This document shows, in pieces, positions 58,047-64,000 of a DNA stretch of 64,000 bases. The stretch comes from Candidatus Liberimonas magnetica. Its GTDB lineage: Bacteria > Elusimicrobiota > Endomicrobiia > Endomicrobiales > JAFGIL01. The notes beneath the pieces were generated by a model that ran no database searches, was not told the DNA's origin, and worked only from the letters and a program-made list of their open reading frames with translations. The translations under genes were made by a program, and so were the position numbers. Positions within the stretch are counted from its first letter, which is position 1; each line of letters starts with the position of its first letter. Where the stretch lies: positions 1 to 64,000 of the forward strand of contig JAJAPY010000001.1 in the NCBI GenBank assembly GCA_020523885.1, given 5' to 3'.

Positions 58047-59228
58047 ATGGCAATAGACCCTATCTGCGGCATGGCAGTAGATGAATCTACTAACTTGAAG
58101 ATAGGACATAAAGGGCAGGTTTATTATTTTTGCAGCCAGCGGTGCCTGCAGAAATTTGCAGCGCAAAACGCTATACAGTATAAAAGCGATAAAGGCGCTT
58201 CCTGCCCCGTATGCGAGGAAAAAGCATTTAAGTGGTACAGGAATAAAGTCTTTATCGTTTCTTCCGTGCTGTTAATAATTACTGCCCTGTCATTTTTCAT
58301 AGAGTTCCTTGAACCTTTCAGGTTTTCATTGTTCATGTATATAAGGATGATAGGGGCCGCTGTATTGATAGGATTGGCCATTGGCGGAGTTATAGACTAT
58401 TATATACCAAGGGAATATATTTCAAAGATATTGTCCAAGCCCCAAAAACGGACTATCTTTATGTCTGTATTTTTAGGTTTTTTAATGACAGCCTGCAGTC
58501 ACGGGATACTTGCTCTTGCCATACAGTTGTATAAAAAGGGGGCTTCGACACCTGCAGTGGTGAGTTTTCTTTTAGCCAGCCCGTGGGCAAATATGACTCT
58601 AACTATAATGCTTGTTGCGTTTTTCGGAGCAAAGGGGTTTTATATAATCATATCTGCTATTATCATTGCGGTCATAACAGGTTTTATATTCCAATTCCTT
58701 GAAGAAAAGGGCCTAGTAGAAACAAACCCGAATGCCGTTAGTGTCGATGAGAGTTTTTCGATACTAGCCGATATAAAAAAAAGATATGAAAATTACAGTC
58801 TTTCAGCTGAGAATCTATCAAAAGACTTAAAAGGAGTTTTTGAAGGCACCCTGTCGCTTTCAAACATGGTTCTTTGGTGGATACTTATAGGCATCGGGAT
58901 AGCGAGCGTTACCGCAGCCTATGTGCCGCATTCTGTTTTTCATCAGTACATGGGGCCTACGTTTACGGGTTTATTGATCACGCTTGCACTAGCCACGATA
59001 ATCGAAGTTTGTTCGGAAGGCTCAGCTCCTCTTGCCTTTGAGATTTACAGGCAGACCGGTTCGTTAGGCAACAGCTTTGTATTCTTAATGGCCGGGGTAG
59101 TAACGGATTATACGGAGATAGGGTTATTGTGGTCAAATATTGGCAGAAAAACCGCTGTCTGGCTGCCGATTGTGGCTGTGCCGCAGGTGCTGGTACTGGG
59201 AATACTTGCTAACTATTTGTTTAAATAA
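58047..59228 (+). CDS. Permease (DUF318/ArsP-like) fused to an N-terminal YHS metal-binding domain
   Basis: A 393-aa protein. Residues 1-40 are a YHS domain (DPICGMAVD, VYYFCSQRCLQKF), followed by a CPVC pair. From ~65 it has about ten helices of the predicted permease family DUF318 with TACSHGILALAIQLYKKG and SPWANMTLT, then EVCSEGSAPLAFEIYR and TEIGLLWSNIGRKT. Such permeases are implicated in copper/zinc or organoarsenical efflux, and the YHS/CxxC module would deliver the metal. The start has AAGGAAC upstream. The fused YHS suggests a heavy-metal efflux role in the inner membrane. The substrate is not certain. Confidence 0.87.
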   Translation: MAIDPICGMAVDESTNLKIGHKGQVYYFCSQRCLQKFAAQNAIQYKSDKGASCPVCEEKAFKWYRNKVFIVSSVLLIITALSFFIEFLEPFRFSLFMYIRMIGAAVLIGLAIGGVIDYYIPREYISKILSKPQKRTIFMSVFLGFLMTACSHGILALAIQLYKKGASTPAVVSFLLASPWANMTLTIMLVAFFGAKGFYIIISAIIIAVITGFIFQFLEEKGLVETNPNAVSVDESFSILADIKKRYENYSLSAENLSKDLKGVFEGTLSLSNMVLWWILIGIGIASVTAAYVPHSVFHQYMGPTFTGLLITLALATIIEVCSEGSAPLAFEIYRQTGSLGNSFVFLMAGVVTDYTEIGLLWSNIGRKTAVWLPIVAVPQVLVLGILANYLFK

Positions 59229-59230
59229 TC

Positions 59231-59329
59231 TTTAGCGTAGAGCGTACAGCGTTTAGCGTACAGGAAAAACCAAAAATACAATTTATTTTGATTTTACTAT
59301 CCGCTATCCGCTCTACGCTATCCGCTAAT
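59231..59329. repeat. Inverted repeat with TAGCGTAGAGCG / CGCTCTACGCTA words, copy 2
   Basis: The left arm TTTAGCGTAGAGCGTACAGCG pattern is split by a TTTAGCGTACAG repeat, and the right arm is ATCCGCTCTACGCTATCCGC. It is related to 29708-29778 and ends a few bases before the phoH ribosome binding site. Confidence 0.8.
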
Positions 59330-59344
59330 AAAAGGAGATTTCAA

Positions 59345-60649
59345 ATGGTAAAGACTTTTATCATCGATACGAACGTGTTGATCCATGACCCGAACGCATT
59401 GGCGTCTTTTAAAGACAATAAGGTTATAATCCCGATGGCCGTGATAGAAGAACTGGACGGTTTAAAAAGTGTAAGCGACGAAAGAGGCCAGAGTGCGCGT
59501 TCGATCATAAGAAAATTGAATGCATTAAGGAGTAAAGGCAAATTATCAGACGGCGTTAAGCTTGACGGCGGAGGGGTGTTAAAAGTAGAGCTTGATCAGA
59601 ATGTAAAACTGCCGTATGACTTCGTGACATCAAAGATCGACCACAGGATAATAGGTATCGCTTTGGAGATACAGAATAAAGGCGAGAAGCCGATATTTAT
59701 ATCAAAGGATATAAACCTGCGCATAAAGGCAGAGGCTCTCGGGCTTGAAACCCAGGATTACGAAAAAGCAAAGGTAAAGGTGGAAGAGCTCTACAAAGGG
59801 TGGCGGGAAATGACCCTTACCAGCGAAGAGATTGATTCTTTTTATAAGAACAAAAAGTTAAAGATAAACGGCGCATTCTTTCCGAATGAAGGCATTGTAA
59901 TGAGAGAGGCTAATAGCGGCTCTAAGAGCGCCCTTGCAAAATACAGCGTCAAAGACAAGTTGTTTGTGCCTCTTTTCCATATAAACACTATCCCCTGGGG
60001 GATTAAACCTCTTAATATGGAACAACGGTTTGCAATCGAACTCTTGCTGTGCGACGATGTATCTCTTGTGACTTTGATAGGCGTGCCGGGCGCAGGCAAA
60101 ACCCTGCTGTCGCTTGCCTGCGGCTTGCAGAAGATACTTGAGGAAAACAGGTACAGAAGGCTTCTTGTGGCACGGCCGATAGTCCCCATGGGCAAAGACA
60201 TAGGGTATCTGCCCGGCACAAAAGAAGAAAAACTGACTTCCTGGATGGGGGCTATATACGATAATCTTGAATTTTTGCTTCAAGGGTCTCACCCAGGCCA
60301 AAAAATAGAAGATAATAATGTCGAGTATTTTACCCAGACAGGCAAACTTGAAGTTGAGGCTTTAACCTACATCAGAGGCAGGTCCTTGCCTGAACTGTTC
60401 ATAATTATAGACGATGCCCAGAACCTTACCCCGCATGAGGTAAAAACCATAATCTCCCGTGCCGGTACAGGAACAAAGATAATCTTAACAGGAGACCCTT
60501 ACCAGATAGACAACCCGTATCTGGACGCATCATCCAACGGATTGACCTATCTAGTCGAACATTTCAAGGGCCAGCCTATTTTCGGCCATCTGCAGTTCAT
60601 AAAAAGCGAAAGAAGCAGCCTCGCGGCGCTGGCTTCGGAACTATTATAG
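59345..60649 (+). CDS. phoH: PIN domain-PhoH family ATPase (PhoH2-type)
   Basis: A 434-aa two-domain protein. Residues ~1-130 form a PIN ribonuclease domain (FIIDTNVLIHDPNAL, VIEELDGLKS). Residues ~200-430 form a PhoH helicase-like ATPase with Walker A GVPGAGKTLL, a VARPIVPMGKDIGYLPG segment, Walker B IIIDDAQN and sensor LTGDPYQID. PhoH2 proteins unwind and cut RNA and are sometimes linked to toxin-like control. I start at the ATG at 59345 with AAGGAG upstream. A long hairpin follows at 60661. Confidence 0.93.
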   Translation: MVKTFIIDTNVLIHDPNALASFKDNKVIIPMAVIEELDGLKSVSDERGQSARSIIRKLNALRSKGKLSDGVKLDGGGVLKVELDQNVKLPYDFVTSKIDHRIIGIALEIQNKGEKPIFISKDINLRIKAEALGLETQDYEKAKVKVEELYKGWREMTLTSEEIDSFYKNKKLKINGAFFPNEGIVMREANSGSKSALAKYSVKDKLFVPLFHINTIPWGIKPLNMEQRFAIELLLCDDVSLVTLIGVPGAGKTLLSLACGLQKILEENRYRRLLVARPIVPMGKDIGYLPGTKEEKLTSWMGAIYDNLEFLLQGSHPGQKIEDNNVEYFTQTGKLEVEALTYIRGRSLPELFIIIDDAQNLTPHEVKTIISRAGTGTKIILTGDPYQIDNPYLDASSNGLTYLVEHFKGQPIFGHLQFIKSERSSLAALASELL

Positions 60650-60660
60650 TACCTCACTAT

Positions 60661-60698
60661 CACCCCGGAGGTGGAAATATTACCACTTCCGGGGTGGT
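60661..60698 (+). terminator. Strong hairpin after phoH
   Basis: CACCCCGGAGGTGG and CCACTTCCGGGGTGG form a ~14-bp stem with an 8-base loop. No T-run follows, so it may be a processing or attenuation structure as much as a terminator. Confidence 0.65.
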
Positions 60699-60716
60699 TA
60701 CCGGGTTTCTAAAATT

Positions 60717-61970
60717 ATGTTAAAAAATAATGAATATGATGTTGTTGTTATAGGTGCGGGTGCTTCGGGGATGATGGCTGCGGGGCGAGCGGGTGAACTT
60801 GGCAAGAAAGTACTGCTTATAGAGCGAAATGACGTTCCGGGCAAGAAGCTGCTTATTACAGGCAAAGGCAGATGCAACCTTACGAATACCGGGGACTTGA
60901 ACGAATTTGTTGAAAGCTTCGGAAAGAACGGCAGGTTTCTGTACAGGGCTTTCAGTGAATTTTTTAACCAGGAGCTGATAGAATTTTTTAAAAAATACGG
61001 AGTAGAAACAAAGGTTGAACGCGGGGGGAGGGTTTTTCCCATAAGCGATGATTCAAACGACATAGTCAGGGCTTTGGAAAAATATTTAAAAAACAGCGGT
61101 GTTGCCGTCAGGTATAATTCAAGGCTGAAAGATGTTTTTGTAAAAGAAAATTCAGTAATAGGTATAAAACTGCACGATGAAACGGTTATAAGGGCGCCAA
61201 AGGCCGTAGTCGCTACGGGAGGCCTTTCATACCCGGCAACAGGCTCAACAGGGGACGGCTATGAGCTAGCCAGAAAATTAGCCCATACGGTCGTAGAACC
61301 GCGGGCCTCGCTTGTGCCGCTTGAAACAACAGAGAATTTCATAAAGGATATCCAGGGGTTGTCGTTAAAGAACGTAGAGGTATCCCTTTACAGCAATAAC
61401 AAAAAAATAGATTCGGAATTCGGAGAAATGCTTTTTACGCATTTTGGAATATCCGGGCCTACGGTTTTAAAGATAAGCAATAAAGCAGTCGTTTGCCTGG
61501 ATAAAAAAGAGAAAGTGGAAGTATCTATAAACCTGAAACCAAAACTTGACAGAGAAATCCTGGATAAAAGGCTTATAAGAGAGTTTGAAGAAAACAGTTT
61601 AAAGTCAATAAAAAACGTCATGAAAAACCTCCTGCCTCAAAGCCTGATCCCTGTTTTTATAAAACTACTTGCCCTGCCGGAAGATAAGAAATGCAACCAG
61701 ATAAATTCAAATGAACGCACAAAAATAACGGGCCTCTTAATGGACCTCAGGCTGCATATAAAAAAGGCACGGCCGATAAGTGAAGCCATTATTACAAAGG
61801 GAGGAATAGCTTTAAACGAGATAGACCCGCACACTATGGAGTCAAAAATAATTAAAGGCCTGTATTTTTGCGGGGAAATCATCGACATAGACGGCTGTAC
61901 GGGCGGCTATAACCTGCAGGCTGCATTTTCAACCGGATACCTGGCCGGAACTTATGTGGTAAAACTGTAA
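60717..61970 (+). CDS. FAD-dependent oxidoreductase (BaiN/YhiN, HI0933 family)
   Basis: A 417-aa flavoprotein. The FAD-binding Rossmann motif is VVIGAGASGMMAAGRAGE (residues ~10-27), then LLITGKGRCNLTN, ATGGLSYPATGSTGDGY and the C-terminal FCGEIIDIDGCTGGYNLQ with AFSTGYLAG, all HI0933 family signatures. Its reaction is unknown: BaiN itself has been implicated in bile acid dehydroxylation in some bacteria, but most family members lack that context. It begins 19 bases after the phoH hairpin. It is cytoplasmic. Confidence 0.92.
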   Translation: MLKNNEYDVVVIGAGASGMMAAGRAGELGKKVLLIERNDVPGKKLLITGKGRCNLTNTGDLNEFVESFGKNGRFLYRAFSEFFNQELIEFFKKYGVETKVERGGRVFPISDDSNDIVRALEKYLKNSGVAVRYNSRLKDVFVKENSVIGIKLHDETVIRAPKAVVATGGLSYPATGSTGDGYELARKLAHTVVEPRASLVPLETTENFIKDIQGLSLKNVEVSLYSNNKKIDSEFGEMLFTHFGISGPTVLKISNKAVVCLDKKEKVEVSINLKPKLDREILDKRLIREFEENSLKSIKNVMKNLLPQSLIPVFIKLLALPEDKKCNQINSNERTKITGLLMDLRLHIKKARPISEAIITKGGIALNEIDPHTMESKIIKGLYFCGEIIDIDGCTGGYNLQAAFSTGYLAGTYVVKL

Positions 61971-62220
61971 GGCTGAAAACAAAGGTAATATTTGTACATT
62001 ATTTTTTTTGTTTCAATATAGCAAAGTAAAAGAAAGTATGATATAATATGGCAAAACATAATATAACATATTATTGTTTAATTCAACAAAAGCTTCAAAA
62101 TAGACAGCCTTATCAAAAAAACAGGAGGTGATTAAATTATTTAAATAGGTAATACTACTATTTTTAGGGGCAATCAAATTGGTTTTTTATGGGGGAATTT
62201 ATTTTTAGTAAGGAGGGAAA
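61971..62220 (+). other. Long leader upstream of the porin-like gene
   Basis: TATAAT at 62042-62047 is a likely -10 box, giving a ~170-base leader. It holds two good ribosome binding sequences before the real one: AGGAGG at about 62124-62129 followed by a very short GTG frame, and AGGGG at about 62167 followed by a short TTG frame. The gene's own AGGAGG sits at 62212-62217. I see no known riboswitch. Confidence 0.45.
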
Positions 62221-63528
62221 ATGACGAAAAATGTAAAAAACTTGTTTATTTTAGCAGTACTTATCCTGGCTGGTAGAGGAATTATATTGGCAGAGCAAAA
62301 AAGAGTAGATCTAACCGTTGAAGACCTGTTATTTGCCGATGTTCAAAGTACTGGTGAGAGTAAGATCAGGATATTCGGTTATATGAATACCAATATTCAG
62401 AAAACGATAGGGGACCTGTCAGTTTCTAACGGGGTAACCCAAAAAACCGATGCACCCTTAGAATTCAGCACGCCTTATTTTAACCTGTTCATGAATACTG
62501 ATATAAATGAAAAGCTGAACACTCATGTGATTTTAAAGATGACAGGAAGCGACCTCCTGGAAGTAAGGAATATGTGGGGTAACTATAAATTATATACTGA
62601 TGTGTTTCAAATAAAGCTCGGCAAAATTTACAGGGATTTTGACCTTTACAACTCTAAGTTAGATGAAGTTCCTACATACCTGGGCATAGAACCGCCGGAA
62701 CTTTTTGATACAGACCATCTGCTTATCCCCAGGCTTACAACGTTCAACATACACGGTGATTTAAAGAATAATGATATCATCTATTCGTACAGCGTAGCTA
62801 CCGATAACGGAGAGGGCGGGCCCATTGAAAATTTAACTCCTCTTGGCTGGGATATAAGGGCAAATATCAAAGGTAAAACTGTAATCGGTTTTTCAGGCTA
62901 TGTTTCAAGCATTGGAAGCGGCAAAGCTGTCCCTGATATCGCGGTTGGCGACGGCTCCCCAAAGAACGGTGTCTTGCCCTGGATGGCAAATGACGATTAT
63001 AAAGTTTTCGGAGGCTTTGCACAAACTGAGTATAGAAGTTTTCTATTAAGCGTAGGGTACTATCAGGCAGACCATAAAGCTCAAAGAAACCCGGCGGACA
63101 TTATAACAATAGTCAATGCCACTAGTTTAAACCAAACACAGAGAGAAAGGTTCTTTGGAGCAAATGCATCAAAGGCCGATGCTGCCCTGACTACGGCAGA
63201 CGTTGTTACGGATGCCCCTTATTTAATTCAAACAGGGTATCTTGAGCTCGGGTATTTTATTGAGACAAAGTACGGCGAAATCGCGCCATATTTATTTTGG
63301 GACTGGATGCAGGATCCTGAAGTAATCGCTAAAAAGAAATACGGCGGGGACAATGAATGCGGCATTGCAGATAACGGCGTATTTTATAAAAGCACTATAG
63401 GAGTAGTTTACAGGCCGACTAAAGATATGGCTGTTAAACTGGATACCAGTACTCACTATCAGAAATATAACGGCAAAGACGAATCTTACCCGGAAATACG
63501 CGGTGATGTATCGTTCCTTTTTAAATAG
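62221..63528 (+). CDS. Porin-like outer-membrane protein
   Basis: A 435-aa exported protein with a signal peptide (residues 1 to ~24, ending IILA). The mature part has an alternating aromatic/polar barrel pattern (FGYMNTNIQKTIG, YFNLFMNTDINEKLNTHVILKM, FQIKLGKIYRDFDLYN) and ends with an aromatic Phe followed by Lys. The early FGRxxxDFD-like strand resembles phosphate-selective or DcaP-type porins. It may transport anions or another small solute. It is a single gene with a long leader and a strong hairpin terminator after it. Confidence 0.78.
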   Translation: MTKNVKNLFILAVLILAGRGIILAEQKRVDLTVEDLLFADVQSTGESKIRIFGYMNTNIQKTIGDLSVSNGVTQKTDAPLEFSTPYFNLFMNTDINEKLNTHVILKMTGSDLLEVRNMWGNYKLYTDVFQIKLGKIYRDFDLYNSKLDEVPTYLGIEPPELFDTDHLLIPRLTTFNIHGDLKNNDIIYSYSVATDNGEGGPIENLTPLGWDIRANIKGKTVIGFSGYVSSIGSGKAVPDIAVGDGSPKNGVLPWMANDDYKVFGGFAQTEYRSFLLSVGYYQADHKAQRNPADIITIVNATSLNQTQRERFFGANASKADAALTTADVVTDAPYLIQTGYLELGYFIETKYGEIAPYLFWDWMQDPEVIAKKKYGGDNECGIADNGVFYKSTIGVVYRPTKDMAVKLDTSTHYQKYNGKDESYPEIRGDVSFLFK

Positions 63529-63546
63529 TTTTTGTATTGTTGAAAA

Positions 63547-63582
63547 ACAAACCCCAGGATAGGACCTATCCTGGGGTTTGTT
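63547..63582 (+). terminator. Perfect long hairpin after the porin-like gene
   Basis: AACAAACCCCAGGATAGG, one loop base and the exact complement form an 17-18 bp stem. It is followed by TTC rather than a long T-run, but the stem alone should pause RNA polymerase. Confidence 0.75.
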
Positions 63583-63698
63583 CATGTGGAACCCCTTCGG
63601 CAGGAGCTGGACTTCGTATTAAATAATAGAAACACTGAAGGAACTCAGCTTGACGATTATATATTAAATTAGTAGAATTTCAGTCAGGAGGGTAGTAT

Positions 63699-64000
63699 AT
63701 GAATGATCATAAAGAAGTCCAGTTCGCTCAATTGCTTGACATGAACAGTACTACCGCCGTTTTTGAAGAAGTAAAATATAATTTTATCCATTACTATCCT
63801 ATACGAGAATTCCTCGAAGTCAGGGCTGCATTTAAATGCTTTAATGACCTCTACGACGGAAACTATCCCGGTTACGGAAAATGCAAGACCAAATATCATG
63901 ACAAGATACACACCACGGATGCGCTTCTTTCCATCTCCAGGCTCATAGACGGCTATAACCTGGAAAACCGTACTAAACTGCAACTTAGCAGGGTAAAGAC
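63699..64000 (+). CDS. HD-domain phosphohydrolase, 3' end cut by window edge
   Basis: An ATG at 63699 with CAGGAGGGT upstream opens a frame that stays open to the window edge, giving 100 residues. The first part is AVFEEVKYNFIHYYPIREFLE, then KTKYHDKIHTTDALLSISRLIDGY, where HDKIHTTD is the start of an HD metal-binding domain. Such enzymes act as metal-dependent phosphohydrolases in second-messenger metabolism. The rest of the domain lies outside the window. A similar frame on the opposite strand here is an antisense shadow. Confidence 0.8.
   Translation, partial: MNDHKEVQFAQLLDMNSTTAVFEEVKYNFIHYYPIREFLEVRAAFKCFNDLYDGNYPGYGKCKTKYHDKIHTTDALLSISRLIDGYNLENRTKLQLSRVK

Noticed and set aside
1-64000. 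CRISPR arrays
   Set aside because: Repeats found are palindromic elements at dispersed positions, not evenly spaced direct repeats with unique spacers, and no cas genes are present.
1-64000. tRNA, rRNA or tmRNA genes
   Set aside because: No T-loop (GGTTCGANTCC) with matching acceptor and anticodon arms, and no rRNA core sequence, was seen by eye. A tRNAscan run would be decisive.

Overview
The window is a 64 kb chromosomal stretch from a Gram-negative-type bacterium. It has outer-membrane barrel proteins with signal peptides, a PorV/PorQ-like protein, a lipoprotein-sorting ABC operon and a Tat system. It is moderately AT-rich, uses the standard code with frequent TTG and GTG starts, and spaces its genes with an unusually dense set of short palindromic repeats. 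The giant surface protein with a C-terminal sorting-like module, the paired PorV-like protein, the TPR-radical SAM paralogues and the repeats suggest an uncultured lineage such as Elusimicrobiota, Omnitrophota or a neighbouring candidate phylum. That placement is inference; there is no rRNA or tRNA in the window to test it.

Layout, left to right. 1-5,000: the end of an unknown gene, glycerol kinase, a decayed type I restriction locus (HsdR with its middle deleted, an intact KilA-N protein, a frameshifted HsdM stub) and a parvulin. 5,200-21,200: an MFS exporter, a YgiQ-type radical SAM protein, an unknown helical protein, then three paralogous TPR + radical SAM + SPASM-like proteins (852, 707 and 574 aa). 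Interspersed with these are phosphofructokinase, a class II amidotransferase, an ldcA-spmA-spmB operon, a polysaccharide deacetylase and a DUF3820 protein. 21,200-27,460: Tex, then a type II restriction-modification island (LexA-like S24 regulator, two tiny ORFs, an N6-adenine methyltransferase and a BsuBI/PstI-family endonuclease).

27,460-35,170 (minus strand): an envelope export operon (ABC ATPase, two FtsX-type permeases, a lipoprotein-sorting-like protein, a barrel protein), with a nitronate monooxygenase upstream. 35,335-36,807: an insertion sequence with 27-bp inverted ends. Then come a PAS sensor without an output domain and an ArsR-led metal/redox cluster (DUF6132, thioredoxin, His-rich NicO-like transporter). 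41,400-46,300 (minus strand): tatA, tatC, a Tat-exported DUF362 protein and a NapH/NapG-like polyferredoxin, preceded by a LysE exporter. The polyferredoxin gene carries an in-frame palindromic repeat. 46,700-48,000: a BrnT/BrnA toxin-antitoxin pair and a relic of a DUF4143 ATPase. 48,100-55,760: a 1971-aa surface protein of fibronectin-like repeats behind a perfect TGTGA-N6-TCACA site, followed by the PorV-like protein. 55,900-64,000: an S9 peptidase, a YHS-permease metal exporter, PIN-PhoH, a BaiN/YhiN-type flavoprotein, a porin-like protein and the start of an HD-domain gene.

The most unusual content is the trio of TPR-radical SAM-SPASM proteins, the LexA-like regulator attached to a PstI-type restriction system, the domesticated repeat inside the polyferredoxin, and the repeat families, several of which supply stop codons or coding sequence to neighbouring genes. 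No CRISPR array, tRNA, rRNA or recognisable riboswitch was seen.
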